From Epiperipatus broadwayi (lineage: Eukaryota > Onychophora > Udeonychophora > Euonychophora > Peripatidae): a DNA stretch of 64,000 nt. Location: the NCBI GenBank assembly GCA_028023455.1, contig JAQFVV010000050.1:2723626-2787625 (forward strand). The letters run 5' to 3'. Position 1 is the stretch's first letter; each line of letters begins with the position of its first letter. Of the stretch, positions 52,450-62,620 are shown piece after piece. The position numbers and the translations under genes were made by a program. The notes beneath the pieces are model-generated. The model made no database searches and was not told the origin of the DNA. It was given only the letters and a program-made list of their open reading frames with translations.

Positions 52450-52985
52450 TTAATTGTATTTTTATGCTGGACTATTTCCATCATCTAATATGAGCATTGA
52501 ATGTGTTTAGAAAAAAATAACTTTATTTAAATATTCCAAATAAATTTATCTGTTAGTAATAGTGCACAGATTAGTATACAGCCAATGTTTCCAGAGATAT
52601 TATTCTCCCCTCTTTTTCAGGTGCTGCTGGCCTGACCAGTGACAGTACTAGCACGGAACAAATCTGTACCCTAAGATTCTTAATTATTGAACATTAAGGC
52701 AATGCTCAGTTGGTTAGAGTGTTACCTTAAAATTCAATACTCAAGAATGTAAGGATCCAGGTTCGATTCCCATGCTAGTACTGTCACTGGTCAGGTCAGC
52801 AACACCTGAAGAAGAGGGGAGAATAATACCTCTTCAAATGTTGCGCATATACTAATCTATGTGCTATTACTAACTGATGACTGTATTTGGAATATATAAA
52901 TAAGGTTAAATTTTTCTAAAGACATTCAATACTCATAACAGACGATGGAAATAGGCCAATATACGAATGCAAATTAAAATGTTTA
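52450..52985 (+). mobile_element. tRNA-derived SINE, head-to-head inverted dimer
   Basis: The right half holds the A box GCTCAGTTGGTTAGAG (about 52,704-52,719), the B box GGTTCGATTCC (52,760-52,770) and the body (CTGTCACTGGTCAGG, AACACCTGAAGAAG). The left half (about 52,450-52,690) is the inverse of that body and ends in inverted form at the B-box region, so the tRNA-like heads meet in the middle. Outer ends ATTTTTATGCTGGACTATTT and its inverse near 52,965 match those of the copy at 41.6 kb. Confidence 0.8.
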
Positions 52986-53599
52986 ATTTGAAAGTTACAT
53001 TGGCAAATGTACTGCAGACATGTAAAATACTGTAATTGAGATTTATAACTAACATATACACCCAACCAAACTGAATGATATTGCTATATTTGAAATTTCT
53101 ATAAGGTGTTTTTTTCTTTAAAAAAAATAAAAGTAAAAATTCTTAACCTTAATGAAACACTTTGTTTTTTTTACCATTATGATGTCAGTAAGTAAAAAAA
53201 AAGTAAAGGAAAATTAAAACAGCTCACATGATCTTTAATGTAATAAATGACAGAATGATAATACATTCATGAACGAAACGAGTTTTCATATGAATGAATA
53301 AAAAGTTTCGATAATAGTTAATCCATATGGAAATTATTGCAACCTCTCATGATAAATCAATTTATCAAAAATAATTGCTGGAGAAAAGCAAGGATTAGTA
53401 AAATCAAATAGGAATAATGAACACGAAAACTCCCGTTAATAATAATGAAGACTTATTAACAATTCTGGTGGAATATGAAACTCCAAATTTTCTTCATATA
53501 ATCATTTCAATAAATAAATAAGTCTGCATATATGCTCAATGAACTACTAGAATTATTCCTTTAATTTTAGAAGAGCCTTGGAAATGTCTATATTGATTT
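52986..53599. other. Unannotated AT-rich DNA
   Basis: No gene seen. Confidence 0.4.
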
Positions 53600-53985
53600 T
53601 AAAACAATAGCAAACTTTTCATACAGTAGTGCCATTTGATGCAGGACTTAGTAGTCAATGGATGCAATAAGGTTTGTGTGTAAATCCCTATCTACTGTCT
53701 ACTCATCCATTATTCTGTTTTTAGATTGTGGCTTTTATCAAAGAAAAGCCTTGGATCTTTGGACCTAATGCAACTCTCCAGCAATTACTTTTCACCTTTT
53801 TAGTTAACCACAAATCTACGAGACCAAAATGAAAAGACAATAATGTATTTAATCCAAGTTCATTTGCTTGTAAACTCAGTTTAGAATCTGTACATTTTGT
53901 TGTTTTTAGTTTTTTAAAAACAACAGTCACCATCATTCTATGGGCAAGATTGGTACAAAACCAATACAAAATGGGATAAAACTCT
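53600..53985. repeat. Single diverged copy of the 454-bp satellite-family element
   Basis: Words CATACAGTAGTGCCA, GTCAATGGATGCA, AAATCCCTATCTA, GCCTTGGATCT and GACCTAATGCAACTCTCCAGC follow the order seen in the array at 56.5 kb, with many substitutions. The minus-strand open frame 53,721-53,969 over it is fortuitous. Confidence 0.75.
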
Positions 53986-55149
53986 TCATGATAGCAATTT
54001 TATGCACAAATCTTCTTATAATTATTGATTACTAAGACTTTCACTGGCTGGCAGTACAACATGGGGAGTTTGTTACTGTTTTTACATCTTGTACAGGCAT
54101 AGGAAAATCATGTAGTGTTTTGTGGGTTTCTATTGCTTTCAGTAATATATAAGTTCAACATTCAGATAAATTTTTTATGAGCTTTTCTTATGTTGAATAT
54201 ATTAAAACAACTGATAATATAGGACCAAGGTACACATTCTTTTACTTTTAAATGAACAAGTATCACAATGCTCCCAATTATTTAAACAATTGTATTTCAG
54301 AGTAGTATATATGTGTTAATGGAGTTCAATGATAAGGAGTTTCCCAGAGTACTATAAAGTAAAAAGAATAAATTAGGGCGTTCCTTATGATATTATGTTC
54401 AAGAACAAAAAATGATGGAGGTGAGCTGTGATCCATATGGCTTTAGATCTAGAGTCTGCTCCTCTATCACTTTGTTAAATTACCCAGGCAAAATAATCAA
54501 ATGGTAGATTTCATGGGAGAACATATGATGGTCATGCTCTGAAAATGAAAAGGCTGAGATGTAATCCAAGCACCTTTATTTTTAAAATATATCCCTCTAC
54601 CAAGCATTAAACTATTCAAGCTAAAGTAATTACGTGGTTTGATGCTTGGTAGGTCGTATGATGTTTGAGCATCAGAAGTCTATTGATGTTTACCTCTTGA
54701 TTCTTCCACTTTCTCATTGCACTAAGTCATTCAAAGTATCCAAGATGTTTTATATACATTGACAGTCTTAAAATTTGAATAACAATTATTGAGGCATATG
54801 AGAGCCAATAAAAATTATTATTTTAATTTTTTTCCTGAAGCTGTTTATCAACTCAAAATGTCAGTTTTGTTGATCCATTGTTTTCATCCATTGCATACAT
54901 TTTTATAGACTGGATTGCTGTTGTTGATGATATAGTTTATGCTGATTTTTACCATACAATCCCAAAATACTCAATTTTCTACCATTGCAATCATATTGCT
55001 TATATCTTTGTTCTGCAGAGAGCAAGTGAATAGCTAATGTGGTTTGTATTGATGAATTTGAAGCACAAAATATATACAATGATCATAGAAAGTTACCTAT
55101 TTTACTATAAGATTTGAAATACAGGCATTCTTATACCAGGGATTTAATA
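53986..55149. other. Unannotated DNA
   Basis: Slightly less AT-rich than average. No coding motif or repeat was recognised. Confidence 0.35.
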
Positions 55150-55253
55150 GTAAATAAAGGGGATTTGAACTCAGACTTTCAACCAACATTTAACTATTCA
55201 CACTATCTCATACTGCTGATACACAAGACCACACACATGTAGAAGAAATAAAT

Positions 55254-55311
55254 AATCACCAATGTAAGTATTTTGTACTGTACCAGCACTCATCAGTTGG
55301 TCCAGATTATT
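55254..55311 (-). ncRNA. Hammerhead ribozyme copy D, GAAA lost
   Basis: CTGATGA is intact (inverse of 55,290-55,296) and both halves of stem I (ACCAA/TTGGT, AATC/GATT) pair. The catalytic GAAA is AAAA (inverse of 55,271-55,274), which removes G12, so it is probably inactive. Confidence 0.75.
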
Positions 55312-55392
55312 ATCTCCCCCACACACATATATATATATATAATCAGTGCTCAGTTTATGCCCAAATCCCATGCTGACCCCAATATTGTTGTT

Positions 55393-55438
55393 ATGCTGGT
55401 TCAGCACAAAATACACATATATTGGTGATTATTTATAT
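55393..55438 (+). ncRNA. Partial hammerhead ribozyme copy E
   Basis: Only the 3' half remains: the end of stem II (GCTGGTTCAGCAC), AAAA in place of GAAA, then the stem III/cleavage segment and TTGGTGATTATT. The CTGATGA half is missing. Confidence 0.6.
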
Positions 55439-55535
55439 TTTTTACATGTGCATGGTCATGTGTATTAGTATTATGAGATAGTGTGGATAGTTAAAGATTG
55501 GTTGAAAGTCTGAGTTCAAATCCTCTATTTTACTA

Positions 55536-55855
55536 TAGATGAGATCTTCAAAATAAAGAAGCTGGTAAGATGAAAGTTTTCAATCCTGAAAACTTCTTTA
55601 CAAAGTGGATGTCAAAAGATTCACATTGTTAGTCACGATAAATAAATAAAAAATCATTTGAATGAAAATTTTGAGAAAAAGGTAGAATGGTCTTATCTGA
55701 AATTAGGAAGGAAATAAGTGTTTAATTCATAGTATAAAAGCAAGAAAAAGAAAGTCGTCAATGATATGAAAGATAGAGATTCAGAAATAGTCAAGCAATT
55801 GCATATACTTTTATAAAATATTAAAGATTTTAAGACTTCTCATTCGATAATTTAA
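55536..55855. other. Unannotated AT-rich DNA
   Basis: No gene or repeat seen. Confidence 0.4.
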
Positions 55856-56062
55856 TATACAAAATTAACAAAGCGTATGACACCCTTGAATGAGAAGCTA
55901 TAAAGATACACAGAAATTATTACACGCTATGCGTTTTCGAGGCCGTTTGCCTCATATTCATAGCGAGGCAAAAGGCCTCGAAAGCGCTTAGCGTGTAATA
56001 ATTTCTGTGTATCTTTATAGCTTCTCATTCAAGTGTGTCATACGCTTTGTTAATTTTGTATA
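55856..56062. mobile_element. Near-perfect palindrome, 98-bp arms with an 11-bp loop
   Basis: 55,856-55,953 and 55,965-56,062 are inverse copies with only a handful of mismatches (AAAATTAACAAAGCGTATGA, GAATGAGAAGCTATAAAGAT, TTTCGAGGCC). The inner part also has a nested GAGGC-AAAA-GGCCTC hairpin. A related fragment is at 44,008. It has no coding capacity and is MITE-like. Confidence 0.85.
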
Positions 56063-56499
56063 TATACTTTTATAATAAATCAGTTACATTTACAATCCCC
56101 AAACTAAATGTACAGATGTACGTTGGTAAATGCTTACATATAAGCTTGTTCTTTCTTCTAATTTGAATTTAATATGTTGAGAATCATGATTTCATACTTA
56201 CAAAAGTTATCTCATACCAAGAGATTGAATTTATTACTCCTTGATTTTTTTGCATAGAGTCTTTTGGATATCATATCATTATAAACAAAAATCATTTTTT
56301 AGAGTATAAAATTTAAGTGATCTTATCACTCACAATTTCATCAATAAAAAAAAAAACTATTCTTAATTACAAAGTCATCAAGTAAAGAATAAGTAAAAGT
56401 TAATTTATGAATAAAAGAAAATTATGTAGAAAGAATAGATATTGAATTACAATTCAGAATAGTGTTATGTAGTATTAATTTTAATGTAGAAGTTATATA
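56063..56499. other. Unannotated AT-rich DNA
   Basis: No gene seen. Confidence 0.4.
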
Positions 56500-58250
56500 C
56501 TAAACACCACATCATCACCATCTTGTATACTAGCACATAATTGTTATTAAACAAGGCAAAACTCTTCATACAGTAGTGCCACCCTGTGCCAACCAGGGTA
56601 ATCAATGGATGCCAGAAGGCTTGTGCATAAAATCCCTATCTAGTGCCTACTCATCTAATATCCTCAAACTAGTTTTTGGCTTGTGGCCCTTCATCAGTGA
56701 GGAGCCTTGGATCTGAGAGCACTGCACCTAGATCTTAGGATCTAATGCAAACCTCCAGTAGCCACCTTTTATCTCTACTTAACTACAAAACTATGAGAAT
56801 GGAATTGAAAACACAATATTTTCAATCTCAGTTCAATAGCTTACATAGTCATATGGGTCTGAACTCAGTTCAGCACCCATACATTTTGGTGTCTTTGGCT
56901 CTTTAACAACCATAGCCTCCACTATCCTATTATGCAGGATTGGTCTTAAACCACTAAACATCACATGATCACCATCTCGTATACTAGCACATAATTGTTA
57001 TTAAACAAGGCAAAACCCTCCATACAGTAGTGCCACCCTGTGCCAACCAGGGTAATCAATGGATGCCAGAAGGCTTGTGCATAAAATCCCTATCTAGTGC
57101 CTACTCATCTAATATCCTCAAACTAGTTTTTGGCTTGCGGCCTTCATCAATGAGGAGCCTTGGATCTGAGAGCACTGCACCATCTAGATCTTAGGATCTA
57201 ATGCAATCCTCCAGTAGCCACCTTTATCTCTACTTAACTACAAAACTATGAGAATGAAATTGAAAACACATTATTTTCAATTTCAGCTCAATAGCTTACA
57301 TAGTCATATGGGTCTGAACTCAGTTCAGCACCCATACATTTTGGTGTCTTTGGCTCTTTAACAACCATAGCCTCCACTATCCTATTATGCAGGATTGGTC
57401 TTAAACCACTAAACATCACATGATCACCATCTCGTATACTAGCACATAATTGTTATTAAACAAGGCAAAACTCTCCATACAGTAGTGCCACCCTGTGCCA
57501 ACCAGGGTAATCAATGGATGCCAGAAGGCTTGTGCATAAAATCCCTATCTAGTGCCTACTCATCTAATATCCTCAAACTAGTTTTTGGCTTGTGGCCTTC
57601 ATCAGTGAGGAGCCTTGGATCTGAGAGCACTGCACCTAGATCTTAGGATCTAATGCAAACCTCCAGTAGCCACCTTTTATCTCTACTTAACTACAAAACT
57701 ATGAGAATAAAATTGAAAACCCAATATTTTCAATCTCAGATTAATAGCTTACATAGTCATATGGGTCTGAACTCAGTTCAGCACCCATACATTTTGGTGT
57801 CTTTGGCTCTTTAACAATCATAGCCTCCACTATCCTATTATGCAGGATTGGTCTTAAACCACTAAACATCACATGATCACTATCTCATATACTAGCACAT
57901 AATTGTTATTAAACAAGGCAAAACTCTCCATACAGTAGTGCCACCCTGTGCCAATCAGGGCATTCAATGGATGCCAGAAGGCTTGTGCATAAAATCCCTA
58001 TCTAGTGCCTACTCATCTAATATCCTCAAACTAGTTTTTGGCTTGTGGCCTTCATCAGTGAGGAGCCTTGTGAACTAATGCAAACCTCCAGCAACCACCT
58101 TTTATCTCTACTTAACTACAAAACTATGAGAATGATATTGAAAACACAATAAATTTTCAATATAAGCTCAATAGCTTATATAGTCATACCCTCCAGCAGC
58201 CACTTTTTATCTATACTTAACTACAAAACTATGAGAATGAATATGAATAT
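56500..58250. repeat. Tandem satellite, 454-bp unit, about 4 copies
   Basis: ACTAGCACATAATTGTTATT starts at 56,529, 56,983, 57,438 and 57,891 (steps 454, 455, 453). The first three units are almost identical. The fourth lacks about 35 bp after GAGGAGCCTTG and ends with a repeated CTCCAGCAGCCAC segment before a short (AT)n at 58,248-58,260. Dispersed relatives are at 47.44-48.20, 53.60-53.99, 61.25-61.28, 62.41-62.62 and 63.76-64.0 kb. Every unit carries a conserved hammerhead-like segment on the minus strand, with AAAA in place of GAAA. Confidence 0.92.
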
Positions 58251-59199
58251 ATATATATATAAAACAGTAAAATGTTAACTATAATGGTAATCAACTATTA
58301 TATACAGTCTTTCAATCTGCAGAAGTATTTTTGGTTAATTTCTTAACCTGCCTCAACTGCTGTTAAATTCAAAAAACAAAAGAGAAGCAAACGTCATCAA
58401 CTCAATAGTTTTTTAATTAACGGACATTTTATTTGTATTATATATATATAATCATTTAAAAATAATTGTAAAAATAAATTATATAAAAATGGTATTGTAT
58501 AATTATAATTAATGTTTCAACAAATATCTTGGTGATCATGTGATGTTTAGTGGTTTAATTATTAATTTTACAAGTAATTTCAAAAATAAATTTCATAAAC
58601 GTTATTACAAATTTAATTTAGGAGTAAAATTAATAAATACAGTTTATTCTATATAAGAATAGGGCTATGAACTTTGAACAAAATATTACTTAATATTGTA
58701 ATAATTAAATGTTTCCATTCAAAAAAAAAATATTGTAATTCATGCTTATAATTATAGTTTACATTTACTTGCAAATGAAAATCACAAAAAAAGTTTATAC
58801 ATGAAGATGAATTCGCAATTTATAGAGTATTTGAGTTTTAGGTTTTTAGTTTGAATATTAATCAAATTAAACATGGTTGTCAGCAACATAATTGAGTTAA
58901 ATTTTTAAGTCTCATTAAGAAAAGCAAAACCACAGACTTGTCTGGGAATTTAAACATCATCAGGAAATTAATAATTATTCAAGGTTACTTTTGTTTGGTT
59001 ACTGCTGATGATAAAAAATTGCAAAATGCAAGATGTACTTGTTTATCATATATATATAAATATATAGTTTTTAAAATTTATGCTTGTTATTTTTCTTGTT
59101 ATTGCTAATAATCTGTCAAATATTTGAGTAGAATGTGATAACTATAAAATCTGAGTTAAATTTTTATCTAATAAAAAAATATAGAGAATAAATTATTCT
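58251..59199. other. Unannotated AT-rich DNA
   Basis: No gene seen. A CACATGATCACC-like satellite remnant in inverse (GGTGATCATGTGATGTTTAG) lies at about 58,531-58,550. Confidence 0.4.
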
Positions 59200-59525
59200 A
59201 GGGTATTTGAACACAGACTTTCAAGCTCCCTACAGCTACCCATTCTATTTCATACACCCAATCCATATTACTACATATGTGAAAAATATAAATGATCTCC
59301 AATATATGTATTTCATGCTGAACCTGCACTCATCAGTTGGTCCATATCATCTTTTCCCCACATATATATAATCAGTGCTTGGTTTATATTAAGAAAGCAA
59401 ATCTTCAAACTTTAATAAACAAGCTTCAGTCTTCTACTCTTCAACCATCCATACCGTTGAAAATAAGAAAGAGTGGATAGATGAAGGTAGTGTGAAAGTC
59501 TGTGTTTAAATACCCCAGAATTATA
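59200..59525 (-). mobile_element. Hammerhead-ribozyme SINE-like element, copy F
   Basis: Minus-strand copy running from the leader near 59,465 through the ribozyme to a tRNA-like end (inverse of 59,205-59,260, B box TGTTCAAATACCC). A short inverse of the tRNA-like end follows on the plus side (GAAAGTCTGTGTTTAAATACC, about 59,497-59,516), so this too looks like a collapsed inverted dimer. Confidence 0.75.
59291..59351 (-). ncRNA. Type I hammerhead ribozyme, core intact (copy F)
   Basis: Minus strand: CTGATGA is the inverse of 59,330-59,336 and GAAA the inverse of 59,311-59,314. Stem II is GTGCAG/CAGCAT with one mismatch and one wobble. Stem III is minimal (AT with AT around a 4-base loop). 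Stem I pairs CCAA with TTGG, then ATGAT with ATCAT beyond an internal loop. Cleavage is predicted between plus positions 59,303 and 59,302. All invariant bases are present; it is the closest copy to the family consensus. Confidence 0.8.
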
Positions 59526-59629
59526 TTTAAACTTGAAGTATATAATTATGCTTGTATTTCAAATATTCACACCAGGTATTCTATCTATTGTTGTTTATGT
59601 ATTTATCTTACAACTACATTTACACATTT

Positions 59630-59835
59630 CAAGAAGTATTATTCTCCTGTCTTCTTCAGGTGTTGTTGGCCTGACTAGGGTTATTGCTAGCAAGGGAATC
59701 GAACCTGAGATCTTTGGATCTGTGGATTATGATTTTAGGTCATTGCTCAAACTAACTAGTTGATGATTTCCTTGCTGGTACTGTCACTGGTTAAGACAGA
59801 AACACCTAAAAAAAGGAGAAAAATAATACCATAGA
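59630..59835 (-). mobile_element. tRNA-derived SINE, minus strand, partial inverted dimer
   Basis: The inverse of 59,695-59,706 is a B box (GGTTCGATTCC) and the inverse of 59,741-59,758 an A-box region (TTAGTTTGAGCAATG). The body (GTCAGGCCAACAACACCTGAAG in inverse) matches the copies at 41.6 and 52.5 kb. Right of 59,766 a plus-strand fragment of the same body (TACTGTCACTGGTTAAGACA) follows. The open frame 59,533-59,763 is fortuitous. Confidence 0.75.
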
Positions 59836-61250
59836 TACATTTTAACATGTTTCTTAATTTTAATTAAATCATGTATTAAAACGTTTTATCATAAATAATA
59901 AAAATATCATATATATATTAATTGTTGTTAATAAAAGATCAAGATTAAATTGCTGTTTAACATTTGACAAGGACACTATGCCATGTTCCCAAAAAGTTTT
60001 ATATATATATATATTGCTGTTATATGTTGTATTTTTGTTATTTATTATAATTTATATATATATGTTAAAAAATAGCATATTGGTCCTCATTAATTTAAAT
60101 TTTTGGTAAAATATTTTAATAATAAGTTTCTCGGGGTAAATTATTTTGCTTAAAAATTCTAGAGAGATTCTCTTTAATATGAGTTATTTATTTTGTATAT
60201 TCATTAACTTCCAATATTTTTTTATATTGTTATAGTGAGATGTAAATTTATCCCAAATCGACATGTCTAAGATGTATATACTTATAATGTAAATATATAT
60301 GCATGTGTATGTGTGTGTATTTAATGGGTAACAAATATAGAAAGTTTAATACTCAACTACTAATATAAATTCATGACATACAATTTTTTAAAAAAAAAAA
60401 CAGTAAAATGTTGTTTTTTTTTAAAAAGCAGATTTTAATAATTAAAATCGCTTTTTAAGAATCTCTAAATGTGTTTCCAGATATTTTAACTACAAAACAT
60501 TTATAATTTCTTAAATATTAAAAATGTTGGAAGAAAATATACTTAAAGGCATATTTGGAATATTTTTATGGTATTGTATGATGTATATAAAATACATATT
60601 ATCTTTATAATCAATTTCCATATCATTAAATACTTAAAAATTAGGTAGATGTCGCTCGGAACAAAGTTGTTAGAAGGAAACGCACTGATCTAAGTTAAAT
60701 GCTTACTTTGAAAATTTATTGAATTATAAATATATGAATTATACTCATTGAGACCTAAAAAATATTTTTTTAAAATTTTAATATTTACTTAAGTTAGAAA
60801 AAAAAGTTTATTTTAAATGTAGGAACATAGGAGTATAACGAAGCAATTTTATAAGATATACTTAAAACTTTCACTCCACGACATATTTTTGAAACATATG
60901 AACGGAAGACATGTGAAAAAGCCAAATGTCTTTTCAATTGAGTTTTAAAATTTATATCTGGGCTATGGATAATCTCTAATTTAATATATTATTAATACTA
61001 ATCCTTACTACATTTGTCTGAAATGCTTGGCGTCAAAGTTGTGTGTGCAGAAAGTTTAAAACTTGCAAATCAAAGTGTAGTAAAGACCTTTATTATTTAC
61101 TTAGAAGGGTGGTGTTTAAATACAGCATTAGATACTGTATGTAATATTTCTTTACATAATTTTTAAATGTATTAATTGACTTAGCAATAAAAAAGAAAAA
61201 ACAATTTAACTAAAACAAAATATTAATCTGATTTAAATAATGATTTTATA
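59836..61250. other. Unannotated AT-rich DNA
   Basis: No gene seen; only short (AT)n runs. Confidence 0.4.
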
Positions 61251-61285
61251 AAACATCACATGATCACCATCTCGTACTGTATGCA
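61251..61285. repeat. Short fragment of the satellite-family unit start
   Basis: CATCACATGATCACCATCTC is the junction sequence between satellite units, followed at once by unrelated DNA. Confidence 0.65.
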
Positions 61286-61936
61286 TCTACAAAAAGAGGG
61301 AAGACAAAACTAAGTCAAGAGAGGGTTAATAATGATTAAAATTAAATATTAAAGGTTAAATATTATAAAGGAGATGAACAAATGGTTTATTGATCTAAAC
61401 AACCTAAGAAATCAGATATAATTATTGGATAAAATATGGATAAATATGAGAGGATGAGACTTATTTTAAGTATTTTTGACAAAAAATGTGGATAAAAATA
61501 GATAGATGCAGTCAAACAATGAATAAATTACAAAAGAATGTAATAGAAAATAAAATAGAATTAAAATTTTTAGATGTGAAGTATAAACAAATTAAAAAAG
61601 CCTCAGAAATTTTGTAACTGAAAAAATATATATTAAAATACAAAAGTGATTTTAGATGAGAATACAAGAATACTTATATAAATTGTGGGGAAAAAATGAA
61701 AAAGATAATATGTCAAATCATGTTCATAAGAGATTCATTAATAAGAGGATATGATTTATATGAGATGGATATATAGAATAATATTTGCATGGTTCAAGCA
61801 TTCAATACTTTAGAGATAGGTTCATAAATCTTGTTGGCAGTAAAAAATGTTTTATTATAGTGGATATAGATTTTCTACATGTTAAGATGGAAATAGTAAG
61901 AGAGTAATATAAAATTTTAATTAAGTTAAAAAAATA

Positions 61937-61939
<3 letters not shown>
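61286..61939 (+). pseudogene. Decayed LINE fragment with a possible SGNH/esterase-like motif
   Basis: With many stops and frameshifts the plus strand gives words such as MNKWFIDLNNLRN (about 61,374), IMFIRDSLIRGYDLYEMD (about 61,718-61,770), MVQAFNTLEI and LVGSKKCFIIVDI (about 61,830-61,870). A hydrophobic-DSL-RG pattern followed by a valine/isoleucine-rich strand and NDVKME-like sequence resembles the SGNH-hydrolase (esterase) domain some LINEs carry upstream of their endonuclease. This is pattern recognition on badly decayed sequence. It ends at an (AT)n tract. Confidence 0.4.

Positions 61940-61986
<47 letters not shown>
61940..61986. repeat. (TA)n microsatellite
   Basis: About 23 uninterrupted TA units at the end of the LINE fragment. 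Confidence 0.97.
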
Positions 61987-61989
<3 letters not shown>

Positions 61990-62045
61990 GGATTATTACT
62001 AAGAGTTGACAATAAATGTAATTTAAATATGGTTTTACACATGAC

Positions 62046-62285
62046 CAAAAGATTATTTTGTTTTAAACTTTCAATATCTATCTGAGCATGCTTTCAGCCT
62101 AATCAGTCAAATTCATACCACTCTAACTCAGTGATTAAAATGCATGGTGAATTTAAATGGATGCTGTCTTAGTATTTTTAATTCACCACAAATTTTAGTT
62201 GCTGAATTTGTGCTATGAATTTGGCTGATTAGATTAAAAGCATGTTCAGCTAAATATTAAAAGTTTAAAACAAAATAATTGTTTC
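62046..62285. mobile_element. Foldback MITE, arms about 75-90 bp
   Basis: TTATTTTGTTTTAAACTTTC...GCATGCTTT...CTAATCAGTCAAATTCATA on the left is the inverse of TATGAATTTGGCTGATTAG...AAAGCATG...AAAGTTTAAAACAAAATAA on the right. Inner portions are more diverged. No open frame. Confidence 0.75.
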
Positions 62286-62407
62286 ATTATGAGCAGGTAA
62301 AATGCTTATAATAGAACCACTAATAGAAGAAAAGAAGCAAATAATTGAATTTAAGTAAGATTTGTTCTATTGAAAGTTAAAAAAATTACATTGAAAGGAT
62401 AATATAA

Positions 62408-62620
62408 TGTCACATGATCACCATCTCTTATACTAGCACATAATTGTTATTAAACAAGGCAAAACTCTCTCCATACAGTAGTGTCACCCTGTGCCAACCA
62501 GAGTAATCAATGGATGCCAGAAGGCACTAGATAGAGATTTTATGCACAACCCTTCTGGCATCCATTGATTACTCAGGTTGGCACAGGGTGGCACTACTGT
62601 ATGGAGAGAGTTTTGCCTCA
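62408..62620. repeat. Inverted dimer of the satellite-family start
   Basis: 62,457-62,525 and 62,551-62,618 are inverse copies (GGCAAAACTCTCTCCATACA, GTAATCAATGGATGCCAGAA) with about 3 mismatches and a 26-bp loop. Left of it the satellite unit start (CACATGATCACC to TTAAACAAGG) continues singly. Confidence 0.85.

Larger units (their letters stand above)
55150..55535. mobile_element. Hammerhead SINE-like elements D (minus) and E (plus), inverted dimer
   Basis: D runs leftward from about 55,365 to a tRNA-like end at 55,150-55,215. E runs rightward from about 55,390 to the B box GAGTTCAAATCC (about 55,521-55,532). The inverse match extends through CACATGT, the ribozyme 3' half and the tRNA-like ends, with both B boxes pointing outward. 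Confidence 0.75.

Noticed and set aside
55920-55990. Hammerhead ribozyme in the 55.9 kb palindrome (GAGGC hairpin followed by CGAAA)
   Set aside because: No CTGANGA precedes the hairpin on either strand, so the core is incomplete.
59533-59763. 76-codon frame with a hydrophobic start resembling a signal peptide
   Set aside because: Most of it is the antisense of a tRNA-derived SINE including its A and B boxes.
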